A stretch of 17,963 nucleotides of DNA from Flavobacteriales bacterium (GTDB taxonomy: Bacteria; Bacteroidota; Bacteroidia; Flavobacteriales; Crocinitomicaceae). Under the pieces are notes generated by a model. That model did no database searches, had not been told where the DNA came from, and saw only the letters and a list, made by a program, of their open reading frames with translations. The DNA is taken from contig CANCEQ010000043.1 in assembly GCA_947375085.1 (NCBI GenBank), positions 1 to 17,963 on the forward strand, written 5' to 3'. Position numbers and translations under genes: made by a program. This document shows, piece after piece, positions 6,882-14,060 of this stretch (its first letter is position 1; every line of letters begins with the position of its first letter).

Positions 6882-7565
6882 CTACTTTAATTTTGAACGA
6901 TAAGTTCGTCCTATTGGAATGATGTGATTGTTGGTCAAAATAAATTTGTTTAATGTTTTTTCTTTTATACTTAACTTGTTAACAATAAATGATTTATGCA
7001 CTCTTATTAAGAAGTTTGAATCAGTTTTTTTTATAATTTCTCTTAAGCTTTTTTTGAAAACATATTTTCGAAAAGTTGTGTGAATAAATGTGTAATTTCC
7101 ATCTGAATTTAAATATAAAATTTCGTTCAACGGAATCCTGAATTCTTTTCCTCCTTCTTTCAAAATAATGTTCGATTCACTATCTTTTTGTTCTATTTTT
7201 TTGAAAACCATATTGATATTTGTCAATAAAACAGTTTCATTAAAAGGTTTTAAAAGATAAGAAATAGGATTTGTTTTCATTAATTTCAGAATCGTTTCCT
7301 CATCAGAATAGGCGCTAATATAAATGTAGGGTGTTTTAGAACTCGAATCGATAAAATGGGCAATTTCAAAACCTTCTTCCATTTCATCCAAACGAATATC
7401 GAGTAAAACCAAATCAGGTGTTTCTTGTAATAAGAAGTTTTTAGCTTGTTCAATAGAAGTTGCAATTCCAACAACAGAATAATTTGCTTTCTTCAATAGT
7501 ATTTCGAGTTGAAGTGCACTGTACGCTTCGTCCTCAACGATTAATATTTTTTTATTGTCCGTCAT
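6882..7565 (-). CDS. LytR/AlgR-family response regulator (receiver + LytTR)
   Basis: A 227-residue two-domain regulator. The receiver spans residues about 5-120, with acidic pocket E11-D12, phospho-acceptor Asp56 (LVLLDIRL), Ser84 (YIYISAYS) and Lys106 (YLLKPF), all expected for a phosphorylatable receiver. The LytTR DNA-binding domain spans residues about 130-227 (RIPLNEILYLNSDGNYTFIH, KKSLREI, RVHKSFIVN, IPIGRTYR). Its ATG overlaps the TGA of the kinase frame (ATGA, 7562-7565), which implies translational coupling and a cognate pair. Likely targets are the two direct-repeat sites at 6829-6866 and 6367-6404. Confidence 0.93.
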   Translation of the reverse strand: MTDNKKILIVEDEAYSALQLEILLKKANYSVVGIATSIEQAKNFLLQETPDLVLLDIRLDEMEEGFEIAHFIDSSSKTPYIYISAYSDEETILKLMKTNPISYLLKPFNETVLLTNINMVFKKIEQKDSESNIILKEGGKEFRIPLNEILYLNSDGNYTFIHTTFRKYVFKKSLREIIKKTDSNFLIRVHKSFIVNKLSIKEKTLNKFILTNNHIIPIGRTYRSKLK

Positions 7566-7825
7566 TTTAAAAAACTAATTTCTGAATAAACGCCATTTTG
7601 AGTATCAAATTTCCATTGAAAGGAATGTTGAATACAAAGTTGTTGAATTACTTTTAATCCTAAACCATCAGTAAGATTTTCAAATGGGATAAATCCTTTT
7701 CCGTTATCTGAATAATTGAAGTAAATTGAATCATTCGTGGATTTTAATTCAATTTCGATAATTCCTTTAGAGATTGAATCGAATGCATACTTAATGGAAT
7801 TATTATAAAGTTCATTTAGAATCAT
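7562..7825 (-). CDS. Histidine-kinase ATPase domain, separated from its sensor half by an in-frame stop
   Basis: The 87 residues from the first ATG (7825) hold most of a HATPase_c domain: N-box NELYNNSIKYAF, G1-type motif DNGKGF, G2-type motif DGLGLKVIQQL. The frame actually stays open back to 7963, giving 46 more residues (KSNTIQIFKEIEKYFHLIYP and on, to HKKLVAII). These look like the missing start of the ATPase domain. The only thing between them and the upstream sensor is the TAA at 7966-7964, and both halves are in the same frame. No ATG, GTG or TTG codon occurs early enough in 7826-7963 to start a complete ATPase domain, and the ATG at 7825 falls just before the N-box, so separate translation would give a truncated domain. 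The 3' end overlaps the response-regulator start by ATGA. It may be a recent nonsense mutation, a sequencing error or a readthrough site. Confidence 0.7.
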   Translation of the reverse strand: MILNELYNNSIKYAFDSISKGIIEIELKSTNDSIYFNYSDNGKGFIPFENLTDGLGLKVIQQLCIQHSFQWKFDTQNGVYSEISFLK

Positions 7826-7963
7826 AATAATTGCTACTAATTTCTTGTGCTCAATTTCACAATTTTCTATTGAAAATTTTAATTCAATGTTCTTATTTTG
7901 AATCGGATAAATTAAATGAAAGTACTTTTCAATTTCCTTAAAAATCTGGATGGTATTGCTTTT

Positions 7964-9334
7964 TTAAGTTGATTTTTCAGAAGATAAAAAGCTATGTATG
8001 AGACTCAATAATTGAATTTTATGAATGCTTTCTTTGAAAATTTCTTTTTCTTCTTTTTGTGAAAATTTGGACTCTTCGATGGTTAATATTCCAGTAATTA
8101 TTTGAAGATTATTACTGATTCGATGTTGAACTTCTTTGAGTTCATTTTTCTTCATTCTTAAATCGTTTTGAATCAATTTTTTCTTATTTCGATAGGCATA
8201 AAGTGTTACTAAAAGGATTGCAATAGAGAATGTAAAACTAATAATGATAATTTTTCGATTGTATGAATTTTTTAAAAGTTGTTTTTCAGCATTTTTCTTT
8301 TGAAGCTCAATTTTAACAAGAGATTCTAGAATATTGATTCTCTTTCTTTTATTTTCTATTTCATTTTCAGTATTACTTTCAAGTAGTTGAATATAAGCTG
8401 TTTTTAACTCGTTTAGTTGATTTGATTTTTTAATTGATTTGATTTCTAATTTATGAATTAACCAATGATAAGCTTTGGTTTTTAGACTGAAATTTAAGGC
8501 ATCATCCGAATTTTTTTTGATGCATTTTTCCATATTTAGTATGGCTTCATCAGTTAAATTTAATTGATTATAAATTAAAGACTTAACAAAAAAATACTTG
8601 ACTGAATCTATTAATTTTGAATTATTTGATTTTTTTAAATTGATAAGTTCAAATGCAGATTTATACTCTTTTTTAATAAAATAATATTCTGCTAATTTTA
8701 GATTGTCAAATAGATTTGTTTGCTTTTTATACTTTGAAACAAAATCGAAAAGAGAATCTTTTTCTTGTCCCTCAATGAAATTTTCCATTTTAGCATTAAG
8801 AAGTAATTTATAAACGATTTTATTATTCTGATTTTTTAAAGCCAGATTGTAATAATAATTAGCTCGTTTATGATTTGCAGATTGTTGATGTATAAAACCT
8901 AAACTAAAATAATTTGAAACCAACGTTTCTTTGTTTTTTAATGTCGAACGAAATAAACTTTCAAATGCTTTGTCGTAAAGTCCTAAATCAGTTTGAATAA
9001 AAGAGATAATCGTTTGAAGATTGTTTTCGAGAATTCGATAGTTTGGTTTCCCTTTTATTTTTAACAGTAAATTCGTTGCGTTTATATAGGCTGAATCTGA
9101 TTCGTTCAACAACCCCATTACCAAAATTTGCTTGTATTTAGTAAGATTTACAAGACTGTCATTTTTAGCTATTTGAGATAAAATTAGCGCTTTTTTATAC
9201 TTTTTTTTCGCTTCAACTAAATTTCCTTTTGCTTGAAATTTTTGGCCAGTCTTAATGATTTCTTCAATATTTTGAGCTGAACTCAAAAATGAAATTCCAA
9301 AACAGAACAGTAAAGTAAAAATTCGTAGTAGCAT
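7964..9334 (-). CDS. Sensor half of a TPR-histidine kinase (HisKA_2-type), ending at an in-frame TAA
   Basis: A 456-residue protein with a signal peptide (1-21, ending SSAQ) and a long periplasmic alpha-helical region of TPR-like repeats (about 25-340, e.g. AKGNLVEAKKKYKKAL, SANHKRANYYYNLALK). A transmembrane helix follows at about 362-381 (IIIISFTFSIAILLVTLYAY), then a cytoplasmic linker and a HisKA_2-like dimerisation/phospho-acceptor region (EVQHRISNNLQIITGIL, probable His404, then LSLIHSFL). It stops straight after this region (SSEKST, TAA at 7966-7964), where family members continue into a HATPase_c domain. That domain is present downstream in the same frame. Restoring one sense codon would give a 590-residue kinase of normal layout, coupled to the response regulator by ATGA. 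As read, the product could not catalyse its own phosphorylation. Confidence 0.8.
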   Translation of the reverse strand: MLLRIFTLLFCFGISFLSSAQNIEEIIKTGQKFQAKGNLVEAKKKYKKALILSQIAKNDSLVNLTKYKQILVMGLLNESDSAYINATNLLLKIKGKPNYRILENNLQTIISFIQTDLGLYDKAFESLFRSTLKNKETLVSNYFSLGFIHQQSANHKRANYYYNLALKNQNNKIVYKLLLNAKMENFIEGQEKDSLFDFVSKYKKQTNLFDNLKLAEYYFIKKEYKSAFELINLKKSNNSKLIDSVKYFFVKSLIYNQLNLTDEAILNMEKCIKKNSDDALNFSLKTKAYHWLIHKLEIKSIKKSNQLNELKTAYIQLLESNTENEIENKRKRINILESLVKIELQKKNAEKQLLKNSYNRKIIIISFTFSIAILLVTLYAYRNKKKLIQNDLRMKKNELKEVQHRISNNLQIITGILTIEESKFSQKEEKEIFKESIHKIQLLSLIHSFLSSEKST

Positions 9335-9351
9335 TTAATTTTATTAGATTT

Positions 9352-9359
9352 CAAAGTTA
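9352..9359 (-). promoter_or_regulatory. Candidate -7 box for the kinase/LytTR operon
   Basis: The minus strand reads TAACTTTG, an exact match to the Bacteroidota -7 consensus TAnnTTTG, 18 bp upstream of the kinase start at 9334. No TTG is visible at the usual -33 distance, and the leader would be only about 10 bases, so support is moderate. Confidence 0.35.
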
Positions 9360-9377
9360 CAATTTAAATTTTTATTG

Positions 9378-9408
9378 TTGTTTACTGAAGCTTTTAACCT
9401 TACCTTTA
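9378..9408 (+). promoter_or_regulatory. Candidate promoter for the SDR gene
   Basis: TTG at 9378-9380 and TACCTTTA at 9401-9408 are separated by 20 bases. This matches the -33 TTG / -7 TAnnTTTG layout of Bacteroidota promoters except for the last base of the -7 box. The start codon follows at 9430. Placed in the short divergent gap between the kinase and SDR genes. Confidence 0.4.
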
Positions 9409-9429
9409 ATCAACTAATTTTTAAGCAAA

Positions 9430-10203
9430 ATGAAAACAGCATTAATTACAGGAGCATCAAGTGGTATTGGATATGAATTAGCTAAAATTCACGCTGCGAA
9501 AGGTGGAGATTTAGTTTTAGTTGCTCGAAATAAAGCAAAATTAGATGAATTAAAAGTTGAATTGGAAAAACAATTCAAGGTTTCCGTTTATACGATTGGA
9601 AAAGATTTATCTCTTGTAGATGCTGCTTTAGAAGTATTTAATGAAACTACTGAAAAAGGAATTCAGATTGATTACTTAATCAACAATGCTGGATTTGGTG
9701 ATTTTGGGATGTTTGCCGATACAGAATGGGAGAAAGAACTCCAAATGATTAATTTGAATATCACTGCTTTAACGCATTTTACAAAATTGTATTTGAAAGA
9801 TATGTTGAAACGTAAAAGTGGGAAAATAATGAATGTTGCTTCAACAGCAGCTTTTGTTCCTGGTCCTACAATGGCCGTTTATTGTGCAACAAAACCGTAT
9901 GTTTTAAGTTTTTCTGAAGCAGTTGATAATGAAGTAAAAGAATTTGGTGTGACAGTTACTGCACTTTGTCCTGGAGCTACAGAAACAGGTTTTATGAAAG
10001 CTGCATCAGCAGAAAATAGTAACTTATTCAAAGGAAAAAAATTACCAAGTGCAAAAGAAGTCGCTGTATATGGTTACGATGCAATGTTAAAAGGAAAACC
10101 GGTTGCAATTCACGGTTTTGTAAATCAAGCTTTAGCTTTCTTTGTGAGATTAATGCCAAGAAAATTAGTCGTTGCAGTGAGTAGAAAAGTAATTGGAGGT
10201 TAA
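9430..10203 (+). CDS. Short-chain dehydrogenase/reductase (SDR), NAD(P)-dependent
   Basis: A 257-residue classical SDR with a Rossmann fold. The cofactor motif TGASSGIG is at residues 7-14, NNAG at 85-88, and the catalytic Ser138, Tyr151 and Lys155 (YCATK), with Asn108 as the likely fourth residue. Residues ARNKAKL after strand 2 (Arg33 and nearby Lys) favour NADP(H). PGATETGF follows the active site. Length is normal for the family, and the C-terminal hydrophobic/basic stretch (FFVRLMPRKLVV) may associate with membrane. The substrate cannot be told from sequence; similar proteins are annotated as DltE/YqjQ-like oxidoreductases acting on hydroxy compounds. It is the only complete plus-strand gene here, divergent from the kinase and convergent with the DUF2805 gene, and so probably monocistronic. 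Confidence 0.93.
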   Translation: MKTALITGASSGIGYELAKIHAAKGGDLVLVARNKAKLDELKVELEKQFKVSVYTIGKDLSLVDAALEVFNETTEKGIQIDYLINNAGFGDFGMFADTEWEKELQMINLNITALTHFTKLYLKDMLKRKSGKIMNVASTAAFVPGPTMAVYCATKPYVLSFSEAVDNEVKEFGVTVTALCPGATETGFMKAASAENSNLFKGKKLPSAKEVAVYGYDAMLKGKPVAIHGFVNQALAFFVRLMPRKLVVAVSRKVIGG

Positions 10204-10216
10204 TATCTTCCTCCAA
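10193..10216. terminator. Weak hairpin between convergent SDR and DUF2805 genes
   Basis: TTGGAGG (10193-10199) pairs with CCTCCAA (10210-10216) around a 10-base loop, in the 19-bp gap between the two stops and overlapping the SDR stop codon. No strong T-tract follows on either strand, so termination function is uncertain. Confidence 0.3.
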
Positions 10217-10222
10217 CTTACT

Positions 10223-10543
10223 TCACCTTTTAGAAATCTTATTATTTGTTATCGACCGTTGTAAATTACATTTGAAACGGTCGATACCATCTACTCGTTT
10301 TTTAGCGTGTTTGGTTTTACAATTTTCGACACGTTCTCGCCATAATTTATAACTGCTAAATTTCAATTCTTTTTTCATTAATGCTTTCACGTCAGCTTCC
10401 AAAAGTCCAAATTGAAATTTGATCGCATCGAATGGAGTTCTATCTTCCCAAGCCATTTCGATGATTCGATTAATTCTGTCAAGTTCTTTTTCTTCTGCTA
10501 AAGCTAAATCAGTTGTATCGAATAATATTGAGTTTGTTTTCAT
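10223..10543 (-). CDS. DUF2805 (TIGR03643-type) family protein
   Basis: A 106-residue protein of a small, uncharacterised bacterial family, recognised by DRINRIIEMAWEDRTPFDAI, KFQFGLLEADVKALM and LKFSSYKLWRERV. The first half resembles a helix-turn-helix-like fold; the tail is Lys/Arg-rich (CKTKHAKKRVDGIDRFKCN). An in-frame ATG at 10591 would add 16 residues, but that region reads as the decayed TTAGAC-type intergenic repeat also found at 3565-3636, so I prefer the ATG at 10543. It is the third gene of the photolyase operon. Members of this family often sit beside photolyase genes in Bacteroidota, but their function is unknown to me. Confidence 0.8.
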   Translation of the reverse strand: MKTNSILFDTTDLALAEEKELDRINRIIEMAWEDRTPFDAIKFQFGLLEADVKALMKKELKFSSYKLWRERVENCKTKHAKKRVDGIDRFKCNLQRSITNNKISKR

Positions 10544-10553
10544 ATCGTTTTTT

Positions 10554-10617
10554 GTCTTTAAATCTTTTTCTTGAAGTCTATTGTCTAACATCTAGTTACT
10601 AAAAACTATTCACTAAA
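10554..10617 (-). repeat. Decayed TTAGAC-type intergenic repeat
   Basis: On the plus strand this stretch has GTCTTTAAATCT, two GTCTA words, CTAACATCTAG, ACTAAAAACT and CACTAAAAA. It resembles the element at 3565-3636 and lies in the same place relative to a minus-strand start codon (both begin shortly after ...TTCATATC on the plus strand). It overlaps the last codons of the flavin-reductase-like gene (stop at 10606). Confidence 0.45.
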
Positions 10618-11229
10618 AAGAGGTTTCGCATAAGGTAAACGTGAAATTTTTTCGGTTCTATGATAACTGTCAAGACCACTATTTGTAATTGTTCCAGCTT
10701 CACTTAAATCTACAAATCCATCTTCATGAATGATTGATTCAGGTAAATAGATTTGTTGTATTTGTCCAACAATAAATACAGTTCCATTAATTTTTAAATC
10801 TATTCTTTCTTTAAATTCTACTCCAAATTGTATAGATGATTCCGCAACAAAAGGCGCTGTAAAATCATCTTTATAAATAGGCGTTAATCCAGTTGCTTCA
10901 AATTCAGATTTTCCTTTTGGGTATCTAGCCGATGTTTGATGCGCCTTTTCAAAAAACTCTTCTTTGATTTGATTAATGGTGTAATAGTTTGATTCTAAAA
11001 TATTTTCTAGTGTATGTCTATCAACTGAATCTGGACGTATAACTAAACCGATGAGTGGTGGATGTGCTCCTAAATGAACTAAAGAATTGAATATTGCTAA
11101 ATTTTCCAGGTTCGTATTACTTTTCGTACCAATTAGTGCGACACTTTTAAATCCTGTTAACGAATTGATAAACATTGCTCTATATCGTTTGTCCATTGAA
11201 TCAATCAGTTCTGTTGTAAAATGTTTCAT
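10606..11229 (-). CDS. Flavin-reductase-like FMN-binding split-barrel protein
   Basis: A 207-residue protein resembling flavin-reductase-like FMN-binding proteins. It has the family pattern of an N-terminal beta-barrel (RYRAMFINSLTGFKSVALIGT, NLAIFNSLVHLGAHPPLIGLVIRP) followed by TLENILESNYYTIN and a region after AHQTSARYPKGKSEFEATGL that covers the active face. Its start overlaps the photolyase stop (ATGA, 11226-11229), so the two are translationally coupled. It may supply or bind reduced flavin for the photolyase, whose catalysis needs FADH-; this functional link is inferred. Similar proteins sit next to photolyase/cryptochrome genes in other Bacteroidota. Confidence 0.85.
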   Translation of the reverse strand: MKHFTTELIDSMDKRYRAMFINSLTGFKSVALIGTKSNTNLENLAIFNSLVHLGAHPPLIGLVIRPDSVDRHTLENILESNYYTINQIKEEFFEKAHQTSARYPKGKSEFEATGLTPIYKDDFTAPFVAESSIQFGVEFKERIDLKINGTVFIVGQIQQIYLPESIIHEDGFVDLSEAGTITNSGLDSYHRTEKISRLPYAKPLFSE

Positions 11230-12689
11230 TTTCGTTGGTTTACGTGTTTACTTAAAATGCGAATTCCTTCTATTTTTGTCTCAACTTCTTTTCTTTTACC
11301 CCAAATAATATCGCTTGCGTATTTTCTAGTAGATTCTAAATCTACAATGGGTTCGGGATAGTCTTTTCCAATTTTACACTGGTAAATTTCTTGTTCAAAG
11401 GCATTTAATTTCCAAGGTTCGTGAAGTAGGTGAGGAGGTATTTCGGCTAATTCAGGACACCATTTTTTGATAAAAATTCCTTCCGAATCATGGTCTTCTG
11501 AATTTTTTATGGGATTGTAAATGCGAACAGTATTTACACCCGTAATTCCTGACTGCATATGAATTTGAGGATAATGAATTCCAGGTTCATAATCTAAAAA
11601 TTGTCGTGCTAAAAAATGTAATTCTCTCCAATCTTGCCATAAATTGAAAACAAAAAACGAAACGACCATTGCACGCATTCTAAAATTGATAAATCCCGTT
11701 TGGACTAAACAACGCATACATGCATCAACCAGTGGAACACCCGTTTTTCCGTTTTGCCAAGATGTTATATATGTTTCATTTCGTGTTTTCTGAATCGAGT
11801 TATAGGATTTATTGACTGGTTCAAATTCCATTGAACATTCATCTTCAAACTTTTGTATAAAATGACAGTGCCAGTGCAAACGAGAAATGAAATTAGTCAA
11901 AGCGCGTTTATTTTTTGAATCTTTATAAAGCTGAAGCGTATATTGATACACCATTCGCATACTGATATTTCCATAAGCTAAATAGGGGGAAAGACGACTA
12001 CATCCTTTCCTACTTAATTCCGGTTTAGAGATGTGTTTACTGTAATTTACATAACGTTGATTCAAAAAACTTTCTAAATACCTCCAAGCTAAAGATTCTC
12101 CTCCTTTTTGAAAATTTGAATGGGAGGTAACAATTTCTTCTGGAAGTTCTGTTCCTTTATAGTTTTGATAAAATTCAGTTGGTAATTTTAGAATATTCCA
12201 ATTCGTTTCTTCAATCAGTTTAGGTTGTGAAAGCATGGTTGACTTCCATCTTTTTTCCCAATCAAAACGAGATTTTAATTTACGGACAACTCCATTCGTT
12301 AGCGATTCTTTCCAATAAATAGCATTTTTTTGACAAAACGATTGCACTTCTATATCACGGTCAAAGCTCATTTTATTTCCAATTTCTTGATGTGAAAAGA
12401 GATTTACTATAGAATAGTGAGAAGCGATGAATTCGAATATTGGAATTACCTCTGCATGAAAAATATAAATTTTCGCATCTAATGAGGATAATTTTTCATT
12501 CATTTCTTGAAGCGACTCGTATACAAAACGCCAATGTCTGGTATCGCTGTCATCGTAAGCCATCATAGATGGTTCAAAAAAATAAATCAGTAAAGTTGGA
12601 AGTTGAGATTGTTGAGCAAGTAAAAGAGGTTCGTGATCCGTGAATCGTAAATCTCTCTTGAACCAAACGATGTTTATTTGCTCGTTCAT
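11226..12689 (-). CDS. Photolyase/cryptochrome family protein (divergent FAD-binding subfamily)
   Basis: A 487-residue DNA photolyase/cryptochrome. Residues 5-130 form the N-terminal alpha/beta photolyase domain (NIVWFKRDLRFTDHEPLLLA). Residues about 195-470 form the helical FAD-binding domain: SRLSPYLAYGNIS (phosphate-binding, 231-243), LHWHCHFIQKFE (about 271-282), TGVPLVDACMRCLVQTGFINFRMRAM (about 316-340), RIYNP (389-393) and the DHDSEGIFIKKWCPELAEIP block. The expected role is light-driven repair of UV photoproducts, or blue-light sensing. From memory of E. coli PhrB, the usual WREFYRH-like motif is WHCHFIQKF here, and the LDGDLAANNGGWQWA segment is LDYEPGIHYPQIHMQ. This is therefore a divergent branch and its lesion specificity cannot be assigned. 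It is the first gene of a three-gene operon with a palindromic site at its promoter. Confidence 0.92.
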   Translation of the reverse strand: MNEQINIVWFKRDLRFTDHEPLLLAQQSQLPTLLIYFFEPSMMAYDDSDTRHWRFVYESLQEMNEKLSSLDAKIYIFHAEVIPIFEFIASHYSIVNLFSHQEIGNKMSFDRDIEVQSFCQKNAIYWKESLTNGVVRKLKSRFDWEKRWKSTMLSQPKLIEETNWNILKLPTEFYQNYKGTELPEEIVTSHSNFQKGGESLAWRYLESFLNQRYVNYSKHISKPELSRKGCSRLSPYLAYGNISMRMVYQYTLQLYKDSKNKRALTNFISRLHWHCHFIQKFEDECSMEFEPVNKSYNSIQKTRNETYITSWQNGKTGVPLVDACMRCLVQTGFINFRMRAMVVSFFVFNLWQDWRELHFLARQFLDYEPGIHYPQIHMQSGITGVNTVRIYNPIKNSEDHDSEGIFIKKWCPELAEIPPHLLHEPWKLNAFEQEIYQCKIGKDYPEPIVDLESTRKYASDIIWGKRKEVETKIEGIRILSKHVNQRK

Positions 12690-12695
12690 CTGTAC

Positions 12696-12727
12696 TTTGT
12701 TTAAACAAATATACTAAATGTTAAACA
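12696..12727 (-). promoter_or_regulatory. Photolyase promoter with palindromic operator-like sites
   Basis: The minus strand carries TATATTTG (12706-12713), an exact TAnnTTTG -7 box, 17 bp before the photolyase ATG. A perfect 14-bp palindrome, TTTGTTTAAACAAA (12696-12709), overlaps that box on the downstream side, and a second small dyad, TGTTAAACA (12719-12727), lies just upstream. The shared GTTTAAAC/GTTAAAC core suggests a repressor site over the promoter. The regulator is not in this window. Confidence 0.5.
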
Positions 12728-12729
12728 AA

Positions 12730-12751
12730 AAAAATCGGTGCTTTGATTTTT
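12730..12751 (-). terminator. AT-rich terminator after the DUF4143 ATPase gene
   Basis: A 7-bp stem (AAAAATC/GATTTTT, arms 12730-12736 and 12745-12751) has an 8-base loop and continues into a run of T on the minus strand. It lies 21 bp past the ATPase stop at 12772. The stem is weak, with one G-C pair, but the T-tract and position fit. Confidence 0.45.
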
Positions 12752-12771
12752 AATTTAATTTATTTTTCAAT

Positions 12772-13992
12772 TTAAAATTTTGTTTCAAAAAAATCCATTA
12801 AACTCAACACAGGAATTCCTTTATACGTGTTGCCTTCAAAGCCATTTCTTGTTACAACATATTTCGGATAATTATCTTTAATTTTCAATAAATTTCCAAA
12901 TTCACGGTCAATTGTTTTTTGTTCATCGAGAGTTACAGCTACCTGAATATAAATTGTTTCTCCATTCTTTTCACAAACAAAGTCGATTTCTTCAGTATTT
13001 AAAACCCCTACTTTGACAGTATATCCTAAATATCTCAAATGATTATAAACAACATTCTCTAAAATCTTCGCTTTATCTTCCAAACGATATCCCCAAAGCG
13101 CATTTCTAATGCCTAAATTTTCAAAATAGTACTTTTCACCAATTTCAAAAATTCGTTTTCCAATAATATCAAATCGAGGTACTTCGTGGATTAAAAAAGC
13201 ACTTGTTAAGTGATGTAGATAGGTTTGTACTTGATTAGGAGCTATTTTTATTTGTTGCGATTTTAAGAAATCACTAATGCTTTTTGCTGAAAATAAACTT
13301 CCTGTATTACTTGCTAAAAATAATGTTAATTGCTCTAAAAATCTGACATTTCTTATAGCATAACGTTCTACTATATCCCTGTAAATAATAGTAGTATAGA
13401 TATTTTTTAAATATTCAAACACGATAGCATCTTCCAATGGTAAATGAATGATATAAGGTAAACCTCCGTATTTTAGATATAAATCGATTGATTTTTCAGT
13501 ATTTTGAATTTTGTGAAATTGGGTAAATTCTGAAAATGAAAGACTATAAACAGTTATTTCTATAAATCTTCCACTCAAGACTGTTGAAAGTTCACCTGAT
13601 AGTAAATTTGCATTACTTCCTGTGCAATATAAGTCAATTTGATCATCTAAAACCAATGAGCGAAGTGCTCTTTCAAACTCAATTATATCCTGAATCTCAT
13701 CAATGAAAACGTATGTCTTTCCTTCGGTTGATTTATTTTCTTGAATGTATTTTTCTAATTCTAAATAATTTTTTATATCGTCGAATTGTAAATCCTCTTT
13801 GTTGATGTATAAAATTTTAGCTGTTGAATCAATGTTTTGAATATACTGCATCACTTGAAACAACAAATAACTTTTACCAACTCTTCTCTGGCCAGTAAAC
13901 GCTTTGATCAATTGCTTTCCTATAAATGGAATAACTCTGTCAACATAAGCATTTCTTTGGAAAACAATATCAGGTATTTTGTATGATTTCAT
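12772..13992 (-). CDS. AAA-family ATPase with DUF4143 domain
   Basis: A 406-residue protein starting at ATG 13992. The frame extends to a TTG at 14013, but that lies only a few bases from a perfect -7 box (14016-14023) and so cannot be the start. Residues about 25-165 form an AAA_14-type P-loop domain with Walker A GQRRVGKS and Walker B YVFIDEIQD, followed by CTGSNANLLSGELSTVLSGR (sensor-like). Residues about 195-395 form the DUF4143 part: helical and winged-helix-like, FLIHEVPRFDIIGKRIFEIGEKYYF, and a C-terminal segment EEIDFVCEKNGETIYIQVAV that resembles a PD-(D/E)XK nuclease-like fold. Such proteins are widespread, often strain-variable, and their role is not established. It appears to be a single-gene unit between the export operon and the photolyase operon, flanked by its own promoter and terminator signals. 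Confidence 0.9.
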   Translation of the reverse strand: MKSYKIPDIVFQRNAYVDRVIPFIGKQLIKAFTGQRRVGKSYLLFQVMQYIQNIDSTAKILYINKEDLQFDDIKNYLELEKYIQENKSTEGKTYVFIDEIQDIIEFERALRSLVLDDQIDLYCTGSNANLLSGELSTVLSGRFIEITVYSLSFSEFTQFHKIQNTEKSIDLYLKYGGLPYIIHLPLEDAIVFEYLKNIYTTIIYRDIVERYAIRNVRFLEQLTLFLASNTGSLFSAKSISDFLKSQQIKIAPNQVQTYLHHLTSAFLIHEVPRFDIIGKRIFEIGEKYYFENLGIRNALWGYRLEDKAKILENVVYNHLRYLGYTVKVGVLNTEEIDFVCEKNGETIYIQVAVTLDEQKTIDREFGNLLKIKDNYPKYVVTRNGFEGNTYKGIPVLSLMDFFETKF

Positions 13993-14015
13993 AAATGTAT
14001 GTTTATAATTCAATA

Positions 14016-14023
14016 CAAATATA
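14016..14023 (-). promoter_or_regulatory. -7 box of the DUF4143 ATPase gene
   Basis: The minus strand reads TATATTTG, an exact TAnnTTTG match, within TTAGTATATTTGT. The same 13-base string occurs at the photolyase promoter (12705-12717). A CAA on the plus strand at 14046-14048 gives TTG on the minus strand at a slightly long 22-bp spacing. This box rules out the TTG codon at 14013 as the start. Confidence 0.5.
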
Positions 14024-14060
14024 CTAATTATTAAATTTATAACTACAATAAATATATAAA

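Noticed and set aside
7826..7966. Programmed frameshift at the A-run (AAAAAAG) between the kinase halves
   Set aside because: Both halves are in the same frame, and the TAA comes before the A-run is fully read, so one frameshift would not join them. A substitution or readthrough fits better.
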